Below, piece after piece: positions 18,701-26,501 of a stretch of 26,501 nucleotides of DNA. A program made the position numbers and the translations under genes. Origin of the DNA: Tritrichomonas foetus. Lineage: Eukaryota; Parabasalia; Tritrichomonadida; Tritrichomonadidae. Below the pieces are notes generated by a model, which worked only from the letters and a program-made list of their open reading frames with translations, was not told the DNA's origin and searched no databases. The DNA lies in the NCBI GenBank assembly GCA_001839685.1, contig MLAK01000218.1, positions 102,817 through 129,317 of the forward strand, read 5' to 3'. The stretch's first letter is position 1, and every line of letters starts with the position of its first letter.

Positions 18701-21700
18701 GAAGAAGAGGAATATAATATTACAATAGAAAATAATGAGGAAGATATCGAAAATACTCCAAATGTAATTGAAAATAAAGAAGTAGAAAAATTGGAAGAGG
18801 AAGAGGAAAATGAAGATGAAAGTGAAGATGGCGAAGAAGAAGAACATAATGAAATTGATGATGCATTTTTCACTCAAATATACTTGCAATCACTTCATGA
18901 ATTGCATCATGATTATTCTTCAGGAAACGATTATAATATTTCAGAACAATCAGAGCAACGTAACAGAAGAGATAATGGTGGCGAAAGTGCATTTAATCGT
19001 GCTGGAAATGATCAAGAACGAAGCAATGTCTCAATTAATCGAAGAAAAGCCAAAAGATCACTTAAAAAGCGAATGAAACGAAGTCCACCGGGCCCTTTTG
19101 ATTTCTCTCTTTCCCAAATCTATGAATCAGGTGATATTGTGAAAATAAACAAAACTGTTCTTATTAACTACATAAAAAATAAGAAAATTGAATGGAACTT
19201 GCAGGATGACATATATATTAATTTTCCCGCAAGGGTTATTGAAGTTGTTCAAAATAATGAAGATTCTGAACAAAATAATGATAACAATGATGTTGGATAT
19301 GAAGATATTTCATTAAGAATTGCATTTTGTGAATCATTTTCCAATCTTTATAAAGAATTTACGCTCAATTCTAGACTTTTAAATCGAATCAATCATTTTG
19401 GAAAGTATTCGAGCCCACTAACGAAAGATATTTATAGGCGTTCTTATTCGATTAGAATGATTAGAATTGCTACGCTTTTGGCTTTACAAACGAAATGCCA
19501 ATTAAAAAGCATTATATCACAGAAGAATATCTCAAAACCTGTTCTTTCATTTTTAATGAAAATGATTTTTGAATATATTCCATTTTCTGCATCAAAACAC
19601 AACACGATAAATGAATGTGTGAATAAAAACTTTATACATCCGAGCGAAACTGCCCAAATTGGAAATAAACTCAAGGAATTTCTTAGTTTCCTACATTATA
19701 AAACAGATCTATCAATTCAAGTGTGTGATATAATCATTGATAATTGGCCTTCTTTATCATTTGAAGATATGAAACAATTTGTTCCTGAAAATTACATTTT
19801 CAATATTCATAAGCCAACAACAAAAATGAAAATTGATGAAACCATTTCATCTAATGCAGGATTTTTGTTGTTTATGTCTCCTGATTCGAAATTAGAATCA
19901 AATGTTCTTCATGTTACTGGTGAAAAACTCGCTTTAAAACTTGATAAATATAATGAAAACTTTCATCATGATTGTCTTCTACTTCATGAAAAGAAACTTC
20001 ATATTTTAATGAATGGAATTAACAATAGAAATGATAAAATGAACTTAATTGTAATGCCTATCGATTCAAAATATTCTAATAAGACTATTTTTTCGCCTTG
20101 TAATATTTTACAATTGCTTTTTGTTTTCTTAAAATTATTATATAATTCATATAAAAATAATAATTCCAATAACAAGAAATTATTACAACAAGAATTAAGT
20201 GAAGAAATGAAAACATATTTGTGTGGATATGCATCAACTAAACTTATTCCACTAATTATTGATAAAATGTGTCAAAAAGATATTTTCACACTTTCAATTT
20301 ACTACTATGTTTTATATCACCTTCTTCTTAATCTCAATTTTGATGGTTTTCCCATACCAAATAAAACAATTAAGCAATTTGATTCATTTTTGAATGAATT
20401 CACAATTCCAAAGACATGTGATTCACAGATTCCTGTTTATATTCAACAACTTGTTACAATTCGTGTACTTTTAAGAAAAATTATGCTTTCTTACCTAAAT
20501 GAGAAACAAGTGGCTTTTAATATTCCAATTAATTCATTAATCATTACTCGTACACATCTAAAAGCAAATGTCGAGAAGAAAAGATTGGCCAAAATGTATA
20601 ACAATTTAGAAAATTCTGTTCTTTGTAATGATGAAAACCCAACCTTTAGGCAATTGATTCATTTGGTTGAACTTTGCTTTACTTTATCATGCCAAAAGAA
20701 ATTTCCACATCACATGATTGTCAAAGAATGGACATCGAATTTCACAAATGATATTTTTTATGAAGGCAGAGATATTTTCGATATTACCGTTTTTCAACCA
20801 TTCTGGAAAGAGATTTTAATTTCTTTTGTTGATGGATTTGGCACAATTAGTCACACAAAAATGACAATTATCGATCCAAATACGCATTCAATTGTTTGTA
20901 CTATTCCACCAGGTGGCCAAGCCATTGTAAAAATTCAGCATTTTATTATTCATTGTGAAGCTGAAGCTGAATTCATTAAATTTTTCATTCATTGTAATTT
21001 ATTATCAGGTGATGGAAGAAGGATTTTATTTGCAGACAAATTAAAAGATTTCGATAATGATATTAAATTCTTTGAAAATCATTGGGATCGAAGATTTGAT
21101 GAATGTTTAATGCAATTGTCCCCTGCAACAGAATCCGTCGTAAATAAATTTCCCGATAATTATTCGTCACTTTATCCACTACTGAAAAATGTTGATAAAC
21201 GACTTTTAATCATTCGATTAGAAATGATTCGGAAATTGAATAATGAAATTGCCAATCTTTTTGATTTCACAAACCTTAAAAATGTGAATGAACCTTTCAC
21301 TAAATATTTAATGAAAGCAGGTGCATCAGTTGGCTATTCAATGAAAGAAGTAAATATTAGAAAAGTTGTGAAATCAATTGCTTTAACACATAATACTTCA
21401 AATAATAAACCTGAAGTTGTTTTTAATCGTTCTAAAGCTGCACTTTATTTAAATAACCCACAAAGTGATCTAGGTAAATCACTTCTTGAACAATTAATTC
21501 GACAACTTAAATATGAAGATCTAATCAACATGTGTCAACAAGATACTCCATGGACAGTTATTCTAGAAGGTGAAGGTGCGCAAGATGCTGGTGGACCTGG
21601 TCGTGAACTTTTCACACAAATTTGTATGGAGATTCAAGATATACGATGTAATTTATTTGCTGTTACACCCAATAGGAGAAGGGGAAATGGGCCTAATCAG

Positions 21701-22579
21701 GATCTTTTAATTCCAAACTCTTCTTCACATCTTCATAATAGTGAAGAACATCGAACGAAATTAATATTTGCTGGTGCAATTATTGCATGCGCTTATACAT
21801 CACATTTACCTCAACCTTTTTGCTTTGCTAACCTTGTTTGGACTTCATTAATTGGAAAAAAGATAACAATTGATCAAATTTATGAAATTGATGAAGAGTT
21901 TCGAGCATCAATGGAATCAATTAAATCATGTGGTCCTGATGTTCCTTTTTCATTAATTTATTCTTTAAATTTCACCATTGAAAATTCATTTGGTGAAAAT
22001 GTTGAATTAATTGAAGGTGGTACTTTTATAAATGTTGATTACGAAAGAAGATTGGAGTATTGTCAAGCTGCTGAAAATTTCAGACTTCATGAATTTGATG
22101 AATATTTGAATGCTCTTTCTCAAGGATTCAAACTCTTCTTTGGTAACTCAGTAATGAAACTTTTATCACCATGGGAAGCACGACTGTTAATTTGTGGAAA
22201 TATTGAAATTCCAATCGAAGAACTCAAAAAGAATTGTAAATTTATTGGTGATGATAAATACCATGAAATGATTTTTAATGTTCTTGAAAAGTTTACTCCA
22301 CAAGAAAGAATGCTTTTCATTAAATTTACAACAGGAAGGATGTCTCTTCCGCCTCCAGGACTTGAATGGCAAACACCTCTTAAAATTAGTTTTGACGACA
22401 TGGGGAGAAACCAAGACAAAATGCTTCCAACTGCTACAACTTGCAGCTCGAAAATTACTATTCCATGTTATTCGTCAATTGAGATTCTTGAAACGAATTT
22501 AAGAATTGCAATTACTTATGCAAGTGATATTGATCAAGATAATGAACCAGATATGGCACTAAATGTGGATCTGGCGTAA
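12713..22579 (+). CDS. Giant HECT-domain E3 ubiquitin ligase (HERC1/HECTD4-like architecture)
   Basis: 3288 residues from ATG 12713; the frame is also open through an upstream TTG at 12710. The HECT domain occupies about 2900-3288. It contains EGAQDAGGPGRELF near 2955 and ends with LPTATTC, whose Cys (about 3244) is the thioester residue, followed by SIEILETNLRIAITYA. This predicts an active ligase that takes ubiquitin from an E2. Upstream, a beta-rich region at ~265-430 may be a propeller. A segment at ~815-910 (YIFPGAAEIILEFDKSC) resembles the CUB-like module of ZZEF1/HECTD4-type proteins. A divergent SPRY-like stretch may lie at ~1740-1885. A Glu/Asp-rich tract runs ~1980-2050, followed by a basic Arg/Lys patch (RRKAKRSLKKRMKRS). 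The middle is helical and repeat-like. No intron or frameshift is seen over 9.9 kb. Substrate unknown; HECT call secure, accessory domains tentative. Confidence 0.9.
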   Translation: MEKYLSYFLPAKVPLKDLNSDFTKDFLHSAFSIIKKCEFMERHEVQITNRFSPENFLEELINSQLNDGTLTYPIDANDILSNAVHELTALMQKETGYYQNRFNYIDKSFAPLIRISKPRSTDPPPAVENKEMPPEKTICGIAFNSFVKSFSDFSIFPFEMIKAFISEINDNLAKIKSDELVGTESTIKSMELFIGNILAVDEFATSEIFSLLHPLIFNLTKSLNTVNFLLYFFKAVLKHGEKLKISEMNLTDYLPEIDESQYFNKIFKFQEKIIKISFIDEKTIGVLTNQKNVFFINLTTHSITKKICFEDIISTNEIINKDDYFICIGSNNAIISSNHLISCFSLIDGSRFGIVSSHAVVDKVLFISFFNGDYFFFGKKETKYIFFKMPNIPHSFEISLCTTVSIDEDPIGFIVNSNITFILNFKNKLIDFIYNYDGSINRIYPSNTHSNKNIPSADFLNRIYAYAREIKEPQNETTTQNEFSYEVAVIYTPLTLYKDYFLISWKKNDITGEDSETEHKNKAYIEKMIIHLKLLLNQIFLKANFSRDNINSSFFTKSPSSTLLQLLELCEMAISNNYSHNFTIFCLFSLLINIHQGDKNLTIDIIQKIIQFYHKMLHSKISIKYSYIQNYILLSLAINHHTLYYDDLSKVKDDFQFVFNDETRLQNLLNYDLIQYLSKSSAFVYIFNDDLIDIIIKHYPPICVYHCLINSEKPYFKEACYNPPIKILETYMKTAIKYIIAQIDDNFIPTNIYYDLLIHYANCLQSMNNHIPFIFAKMVSKELSRIHHCLSKNESFAESDIKYTTDSFDHDYIEKERVAKFETEHGSIEISRKKAVYIFPGAAEIILEFDKSCQIPKKAEFTISYTEFDGKQICKKITKNNKDKIPSMTIKSDSVELFFKVPHSYYIWRILCNIKGTIKKDKFEFSPDISQFQFCYLVHLVGKCLNYGINSIPITSREEECKVLLSYNILQHVKIESYSELASKHPINSENAKKDLYNEKDGKMHITKTRRTISRGLSFNNTTHSSDMLKSFLSDASSQYPVQKGFAQVLFSNMYQKVPCKIKTREVPSIQYIEHLVASVMMKHLGIVGEALSYAMALKNDQNTPVPPDLHKIWQSLYKIRLFLFNLNQKATKKNDPEIFKTVIDEYKEKCLFLLNNEPILRVLIHDSESENNKSSSTSSNNKESENTNYSNDFNGYDRKQTITVAINEISSFIMSKFNLKDIVELVDVRNKRFQIRMKALKCLFSLIQSIDHHYVSFILTPLLPSFKKILPVNESNNNWIPMSMLCEFTTVISNLFIYLTDRFCNVNTKLILRKVCADVLSLPFIQYLNEEQNQEIIKKLVTLYTNQESTEIDKGLSLILIIKFIINSPNYNIVPIFKELINSNLDLIHQTKQQPNISKIQKKISVDLLNNSILIVTFLIQSKKFSFDDLPLLLDSLSILRPNLIVSAFKLIGQQICVHGIPDNFSYRGNKSFEDFILSILINIGKSFYHEKLDFLEKGFNENDSRLFIAEELISFIRLQLLTFSSVRDQVIEIIHDIFVKYLDESDVNYKHIIIGLLSVLGNGVHSFNYTKSAIFTNLSNINCTIFGNSSIQKALVLDYNPIDNEFVISRNGVYHILSDPKLNAVAQPRIGIEPNSFILNENDAKILAEIFIKYCDQFDQIQSAFIASYLPIAFQNPNNQKLILEHIHLDKLISFSNDIIDANELRPFEELASIISLPDMPHCKNDCLYNLTNGHKECQFAEGIGNFTIPISNSNQNNSVFGYKVKIISFTSNDQENNLAKSHFYFGFASENHIYSSNRNYYLVSPSKKYYTASQIFYYFPIILPKNEVEIDDEFICIVSSDFVYFSAVSNGRFYSIKRKDGQPLIPFIRTENTKLSITIMNDVMIPEKTIDLLTAKVKIHKPKEKIEKYDTLVEDDFMSILFNEPTPSRKSKNGNETDTIKQAKKKVNNELNLKKDITSFKNSSKFCFFSTSEENVNLLDNENENEQVEKEEEEEEEYNITIENNEEDIENTPNVIENKEVEKLEEEEENEDESEDGEEEEHNEIDDAFFTQIYLQSLHELHHDYSSGNDYNISEQSEQRNRRDNGGESAFNRAGNDQERSNVSINRRKAKRSLKKRMKRSPPGPFDFSLSQIYESGDIVKINKTVLINYIKNKKIEWNLQDDIYINFPARVIEVVQNNEDSEQNNDNNDVGYEDISLRIAFCESFSNLYKEFTLNSRLLNRINHFGKYSSPLTKDIYRRSYSIRMIRIATLLALQTKCQLKSIISQKNISKPVLSFLMKMIFEYIPFSASKHNTINECVNKNFIHPSETAQIGNKLKEFLSFLHYKTDLSIQVCDIIIDNWPSLSFEDMKQFVPENYIFNIHKPTTKMKIDETISSNAGFLLFMSPDSKLESNVLHVTGEKLALKLDKYNENFHHDCLLLHEKKLHILMNGINNRNDKMNLIVMPIDSKYSNKTIFSPCNILQLLFVFLKLLYNSYKNNNSNNKKLLQQELSEEMKTYLCGYASTKLIPLIIDKMCQKDIFTLSIYYYVLYHLLLNLNFDGFPIPNKTIKQFDSFLNEFTIPKTCDSQIPVYIQQLVTIRVLLRKIMLSYLNEKQVAFNIPINSLIITRTHLKANVEKKRLAKMYNNLENSVLCNDENPTFRQLIHLVELCFTLSCQKKFPHHMIVKEWTSNFTNDIFYEGRDIFDITVFQPFWKEILISFVDGFGTISHTKMTIIDPNTHSIVCTIPPGGQAIVKIQHFIIHCEAEAEFIKFFIHCNLLSGDGRRILFADKLKDFDNDIKFFENHWDRRFDECLMQLSPATESVVNKFPDNYSSLYPLLKNVDKRLLIIRLEMIRKLNNEIANLFDFTNLKNVNEPFTKYLMKAGASVGYSMKEVNIRKVVKSIALTHNTSNNKPEVVFNRSKAALYLNNPQSDLGKSLLEQLIRQLKYEDLINMCQQDTPWTVILEGEGAQDAGGPGRELFTQICMEIQDIRCNLFAVTPNRRRGNGPNQDLLIPNSSSHLHNSEEHRTKLIFAGAIIACAYTSHLPQPFCFANLVWTSLIGKKITIDQIYEIDEEFRASMESIKSCGPDVPFSLIYSLNFTIENSFGENVELIEGGTFINVDYERRLEYCQAAENFRLHEFDEYLNALSQGFKLFFGNSVMKLLSPWEARLLICGNIEIPIEELKKNCKFIGDDKYHEMIFNVLEKFTPQERMLFIKFTTGRMSLPPPGLEWQTPLKISFDDMGRNQDKMLPTATTCSSKITIPCYSSIEILETNLRIAITYASDIDQDNEPDMALNVDLA

Positions 22580-22580
22580 A
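22577..22580 (+). terminator. UAAA poly(A) signal overlapping the HECT gene stop
   Basis: The stop codon with the following base gives TAAA, and T-rich sequence follows. This is the same arrangement as in H2A. Confidence 0.35.
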
Positions 22581-22993
22581 TTTTGTTTTTAATTATTAAA
22601 CTATATTAGATAGAGATACTAGAGCCTTCTGTAATTTTTCATTGAATTGTATGAATTAATTATATTGTATACATTATAATACAATTTATTAGTAATATAC
22701 AGCATAATTATCATATTTATCATAATTCATTTTATATGTATAAGTCGATGCAATATATAATATGCGATAATACTATTTATGAGATAAAATTCAACAGATA
22801 TGTAATACATCATCAGATAATGGTTGAATGTTACACCTTTATTATCTTTAATTGTGTGCTTGAGCATAAATAAGTATATGTATACTTGAAAGACTAAGTT
22901 TGAATTCTGTTCGTTTCTTTTAGATATCACATATTACTGATGTGATATCACATAGTGAAATATTGAATATGTTTGTTTGAATTACTTTTATCC
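22580..22993. other. Intergenic region upstream of the short-chain dehydrogenase
   Basis: 414 bases of very AT-rich sequence with an inverted repeat near the right end and a short upstream ATG frame (22969, three codons). A - strand open frame at 22727-22930 has no recognisable content. Confidence 0.45.
22923..22949. repeat. Perfect 10-bp inverted repeat before the SDR gene
   Basis: GATATCACAT (22923-22932) and ATGTGATATC (22940-22949) are perfect reverse complements separated by 7 bases. The right arm overlaps a TCACA initiator-like core (22948-22952). It could be an operator-like site for a dimeric factor at the transcription start, or chance. Confidence 0.5.
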
Positions 22994-23890
22994 ATGTTTC
23001 AAGAGCTATTTATACTATTTTCTATAATAGTAATTATATGTATATTGCTTAAAATATTTATGGCACTCCTTCCATTTTTCTTCCTTGAACAAAACTTATT
23101 AAATAAGTATGGTCATGGTTATGCCGTAATCACTGGTGGAACAGATGGAATAGGTTTAAAAATTACAAGGAAATTAATTAGCCAACGATTTAAAGTTTGT
23201 GTAGTTGGATTAAAAACCGACAAAATTTGTCAAAATGAATTACCATCAGATTCAATTTTAATTGAAGGAGATTTATCTGAGAGACATATTGTAGAAGAAG
23301 TTTGTAAATGGATTACAGATAAAAATCCCTCCCTTCTTATAAATTGTGCTGGAATTTGCATTCCTCAGATTTTCTCGACGATAGAAAAGCCTTCAAAATA
23401 TATTGATGCTCATATTTCATCATTGGTTGAACTCACATCTTCATTTATTAAAGCAAGAAATCGTCACGGAGGAATTGTTTTCTTTTCTTCACAGGTTGCT
23501 TTATTTTCTTCGCCATATGCTGCTTTGTATGCGGCAACGAAAAGCTTCACTGCACAATTTGCTGATTCTTTATCAGCTGAAAATCCAGGACTTGATATTT
23601 TATGCCTATTTCCTGGTGCAGTTAATGATACATCGTTCTTTAAAAGTTTCCCAAATCATTGGTACTTCAATCTAATTCGACTCATTGGACAAAAGCCTAC
23701 AACAATTGCATCATTGGTCTTTAAAGCATTAGGAAGAGTTCGTTTGCTTGATACTGGATTACTTACATATGTAACAAGGATAGCAACTGTTTTTGTCGAT
23801 CAAAATGTCATTAATTTGGCTGGACAAATTGTTGCGTCTTCTTTAAGGTCACAAATGGAACAAAAAACACCAAGAGAATTACTTCTATAA
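22994..23890 (+). CDS. Membrane-anchored short-chain dehydrogenase/reductase (17-beta-HSD12 / 3-ketoacyl-CoA reductase-like)
   Basis: 298 residues from the first in-frame ATG; an open TTG at 22973 would add 7. A hydrophobic N-terminal helix (ELFILFSIIVIICILLKIF, ~4-22) probably anchors it in the ER membrane. The Rossmann fold follows: the TGGTDGIG cofactor motif at 47-54, NCAG at 117-120, catalytic Ser near 166 (FFSSQ) and Y179-A-A-T-K183. The SDR catalytic set is complete, so an active NAD(P)H oxidoreductase is expected. N-terminal anchor plus YAATKSF is the pattern of 17-beta-HSD type 3/12 and yeast-type ketoacyl reductases, which act on steroids or in fatty-acid elongation. The substrate here is inferred only. 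A three-codon upstream frame starts at ATG 22969. Confidence 0.85.
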   Translation: MFQELFILFSIIVIICILLKIFMALLPFFFLEQNLLNKYGHGYAVITGGTDGIGLKITRKLISQRFKVCVVGLKTDKICQNELPSDSILIEGDLSERHIVEEVCKWITDKNPSLLINCAGICIPQIFSTIEKPSKYIDAHISSLVELTSSFIKARNRHGGIVFFSSQVALFSSPYAALYAATKSFTAQFADSLSAENPGLDILCLFPGAVNDTSFFKSFPNHWYFNLIRLIGQKPTTIASLVFKALGRVRLLDTGLLTYVTRIATVFVDQNVINLAGQIVASSLRSQMEQKTPRELLL

Positions 23891-24670
23891 TTAATTGGGA
23901 ATTTAATTTTCTTCTTTGTGATAAATTTATATATTAATGAATAAACAGTGAAATAATATTATTTACTTGAACTTGAAGATAATTATCAATTTTGGGTGAA
24001 TGAATGAGGAAATTATTTACTCGTTTTTTAATCTCACGTTGAGGATGAAAAAGAAAACTTAAGTACCTCATTACCTTGGTCACTGGATGAAGATTCATTC
24101 GCTGATTTTGACGCTTGAATGTCGATTGAAAATGGCTTTTCATTTTCATCATCACTGTTTTCTTTCTCTTTTTTTCATCTTCTTCATTTCATTATCAGAA
24201 TTGTGACTTTTTTATTCTGAATATCATTAAACTCAAAATGAACTTTATTTTCTTATGGGAAGAAATATGGAACCCCTTTCTCAATGGGGAGAATATTATA
24301 AGCAACTACGTCGACTTATTCATGAGTGAAGAACCAAAATGAGTGCATACTATCTAAATGCTTCTTAATACGTTTCCCATGACTCATTTCAACTTCCATC
24401 ATTAAAAAAAATTGAGTTTGATCAAATGATTATGATAATTTTATATATAAAGTTTGTTATATACTTTTAAATAATATTAAAGATACTTTCGATTTTTCCA
24501 AGTATTCGATTGGACAGATCATAATATTTGCATTGACACTGAAAATTCTATATGCATCAACAACACGCTATATCATTTTCAATTTTCTCTAAAGAGATGT
24601 AAAAGAATCAAAAATTGAAATCCTTCATTTTATTTAGTACATCATTACAAAATATATAATCATATAACCT
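23891..24670. other. Intergenic region with possible gene remnant
   Basis: 780 bases between the convergent SDR and NEDD1-like genes. Apart from the - strand open stretch at 24034-24174 described separately, it is AT-rich with no recognisable gene or RNA. TAAATAAA on the - strand, about 30 bases past the NEDD1-like stop, could serve as its poly(A) signal. Confidence 0.4.
24034..24174 (-). pseudogene. Possible decayed gene fragment (acidic/Ser-rich)
   Basis: A 46-codon - strand stretch without ATG reads ENSDDENEKPFSIDIQASKS and later SANESSSSDQGNEVLKFS before TGA. The composition resembles the disordered tails of neighbouring proteins. Just upstream, a Lys/Glu-rich stretch in another frame (SHNSDNEMKKMKKRE) would need a frameshift near a run of seven A to connect. 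It could be a gene remnant, an exon end or chance. Confidence 0.2.
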
Positions 24671-26392
24671 TCATTTGTTGCTTACAATTGAATCTATTTT
24701 TGATTCAAGCTCCTTTAAACGACAAAGCAGGTCCAAGTGAATTGTATTTAAATGTTGGTGCATTTCCTCTTTATGGAGTTCGAGCTTATCATCAAAATAG
24801 TGGCAAATGGCCTTAACCGTCTCTCTCATGTCTTGTGGAACATTGGACAAATCTAAGTCATCATCAAATGAAATATTTTCTTGCGTGATCACTCGTGGGG
24901 CACTTTCGGGGAGACGCGATTTCTGTGGTGGTTTTGGAGGAGAATGTGCAACAAGTTTCTGTGGTAATTTTGGTTTTGGTTCTGGGGAAGAAACATTTTT
25001 AATGGGTGATTTCTTCTCATTTTGTTTTTGCTCAGGCTCATGTTTTTGTTTGGATGGAGAACTTGGAGGTGAAATGAAATCAGTTTTTGGCGATGAAGAA
25101 GATTTTACAGGGGATGCAGCTTTAGTTTCTTTCGGCGAAGTGACCCTTGGAGATGTTGATGATGATGGTACTTTTTCGCTATCTGTAGTTTCATATTTAA
25201 GTAGAAATCCATCAGAATCTATCTTATCATCCTCCTTTTCTGTTTTTTGAGGATCGCTTTTAGTTTGAATATTTTGTCGAATGTTTGATTGTTTTGGTTG
25301 AGATTTTAGATTTTTCGATTGAGATAATCTGGAAAACGATGGCATTTTCTTTTCACCTTGTGAAGGGAATTTCCTTCCTGAATCTGAAGGTTTTGTAGAT
25401 TCATTTTTAGACAAGTTTGGTTTTGTGATTTTAGGAGCATCACTTAAGACTGTCTGTTTGAATTTTGGCTGGTCAGTTACTTCAACTGGTTGAAAAGATA
25501 CGACATTTGTTGCTAATGTGTTATCTGTCCTGAATTCGTGAATGATTGATGAATCACGAATATCAAGAGTTATTATGCTAGTATTCTCAAGTGCAACAGC
25601 AAGCGTATTTCCATCATTTCGGAAATTAATTGAAGTAATATTGGCTTGAAGCTCAATTGGATCATTCAAAATGGCCATTGCTGACATATCATAGATAAAT
25701 ATTTTATTTTCCTCATTTGAAACAATTAAAATATCTTTATTTGTTGGTGAAAACCTCACGTGATTAGTTGGAGCACTTCCAAATCCAATTTGACTTTGGT
25801 TTATCTTCATTTTAGCAAGATCATAAATATATATTCCACTTTTACAAGCAATTGCTAGAATTAGCTGGTGTGGTGAAATGTCGATTTCGGAGATGGATCC
25901 AAACTTTGATTTCCATTTTGGCAAGATCTTAATTCCGTCTTTTTTAACATATTTATATCCGCCAACACATTTAATAAAACTAGCTTTTCCAACTTCATCG
26001 GTTGCAATAATATCATTTGATGATGGATTGAAAGTAATTGATGTAATTCTGCTTCTGTGGACTCTGAAATCGAATATTTTTTCATGCGTGATAGTATTGT
26101 AAGCCAAAATTGTTCCGTCTGTTGATCCGCATGCAAATCGAGAGCCGTCAGAGCTACAAAAAATAGCGGATACTTCGTGGGTTCCTGTGGAAATTTCTGG
26201 TGAATTGTCTTTGTAGAGGTCAATTGTTTGTATTGTTTTCGACTGTGATGTAACAGATGCGATTAAAAGTGAGCGGCCATCTCGAGTGAATGCAAAATCA
26301 TTGATTTTATCAGCACCAATATCGAAGGTATAAATCAGTGATCCCGTTTGCTGATTCCATACTCGAATACATGAATCAGCGGAAAATAACAT
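24671..26392 (-). CDS. NEDD1/GCP-WD-like WD40 gamma-tubulin adaptor
   Basis: 573 residues (human NEDD1 is about 660). The N-terminal ~305 residues form a WD40 propeller starting directly at the first blade (LFSADSCIRVWNQQTG), as NEDD1 does. Later blades align in order with NEDD1, including RVHRSRITSITFNPSSNDII and SPTNKDILIVSNEENKIFIYD followed by ITSINFRNDGNTLAVAL. Residues ~320-500 are Ser/Pro/Lys-rich and disordered, with many SP sites suitable for mitotic kinases. The last ~60 residues are helical, with HLNTIHLDLLCRLKELESKI matching the NEDD1 C-terminal motif that binds the gamma-tubulin ring complex. The predicted role is recruiting gamma-tubulin to microtubule-organising centres. An in-frame stop lies upstream and there is no other ATG, so the start at 26392 is firm. 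Confidence 0.8.
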   Translation of the reverse strand: MLFSADSCIRVWNQQTGSLIYTFDIGADKINDFAFTRDGRSLLIASVTSQSKTIQTIDLYKDNSPEISTGTHEVSAIFCSSDGSRFACGSTDGTILAYNTITHEKIFDFRVHRSRITSITFNPSSNDIIATDEVGKASFIKCVGGYKYVKKDGIKILPKWKSKFGSISEIDISPHQLILAIACKSGIYIYDLAKMKINQSQIGFGSAPTNHVRFSPTNKDILIVSNEENKIFIYDMSAMAILNDPIELQANITSINFRNDGNTLAVALENTSIITLDIRDSSIIHEFRTDNTLATNVVSFQPVEVTDQPKFKQTVLSDAPKITKPNLSKNESTKPSDSGRKFPSQGEKKMPSFSRLSQSKNLKSQPKQSNIRQNIQTKSDPQKTEKEDDKIDSDGFLLKYETTDSEKVPSSSTSPRVTSPKETKAASPVKSSSSPKTDFISPPSSPSKQKHEPEQKQNEKKSPIKNVSSPEPKPKLPQKLVAHSPPKPPQKSRLPESAPRVITQENISFDDDLDLSNVPQDMRETVKAICHYFDDKLELHKEEMHQHLNTIHLDLLCRLKELESKIDSIVSNK

Positions 26393-26501
26393 TTTTAGGG
26401 ACCGTTTAAAAATAATTTTATTTGAATTTTCACATGAACTTTTTCATCGAAACTGTAGTAGACCTATAAGTTGTGATAAGTTGCAGCTTCGCTTCAACTT
26501 A

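Noticed and set aside
23934..24155. 73-codon - strand open frame starting MMMKMK
   Set aside because: A different frame over the same bases gives a more protein-like acidic/Ser-rich string, so this frame is probably a shadow.
26477..26501. TAAGTTG/CAACTTA inverted repeat at the right edge
   Set aside because: A short 7-bp stem cut by the window end; it cannot be interpreted.

Overview
The window looks like a piece of a nuclear genome from a parabasalid protist (Trichomonas/Tritrichomonas type). The evidence is the AT-rich composition, intron-poor protein genes, TCA initiator-like cores a few bases upstream of many start codons, a UAAA-type stop or poly(A) context on some genes, and the gene content: ankyrin arrays, low-complexity coiled-coil proteins, and a Sam50-type barrel expected in the hydrogenosome outer membrane. 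The species cannot be fixed from the sequence.

Layout. Positions 1-3599 hold no convincing gene. They contain a 1174-bp DNA-transposon-like insertion (289-1462) with perfect 13-bp terminal inverted repeats and an 8-bp target duplication. Then on the + strand come histone H2A (3600-4004), a Sam50/Omp85 beta-barrel (4413-5609), an acidic coiled-coil protein (5897-7435, or from 6107) and a long ankyrin-repeat gene (8119-10046). A coiled-coil gene on the - strand (10419-11102) is divergent from an acidic disordered protein (11336-12340). A giant HECT ubiquitin ligase of about 3288 residues fills 12713-22579. It is followed by a membrane-anchored short-chain dehydrogenase (22994-23890) and, on the - strand, a NEDD1/GCP-WD-like gamma-tubulin adaptor (24671-26392).

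The most unusual feature is in the ankyrin gene. Its reading frame is broken by four T-rich insertions, each exactly 20 nt, each starting GTTT and ending TTTAT, and none with a 3' AG. Removing exactly these four segments restores one open frame of 615 codons, and every ankyrin repeat in the affected region then measures exactly 34 residues. Two of the insertions flank a 6-nt micro-exon. Three sit at the same point of the ankyrin repeat, 306 nt of exon apart. They behave like extremely short, fixed-length introns, or some other removed or bypassed sequence.

The genes do not form a pathway. They are separate housekeeping and family genes for chromatin, organelle membrane biogenesis, ubiquitination, lipid or steroid reduction and the mitotic centrosome. 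Each appears to have its own promoter.
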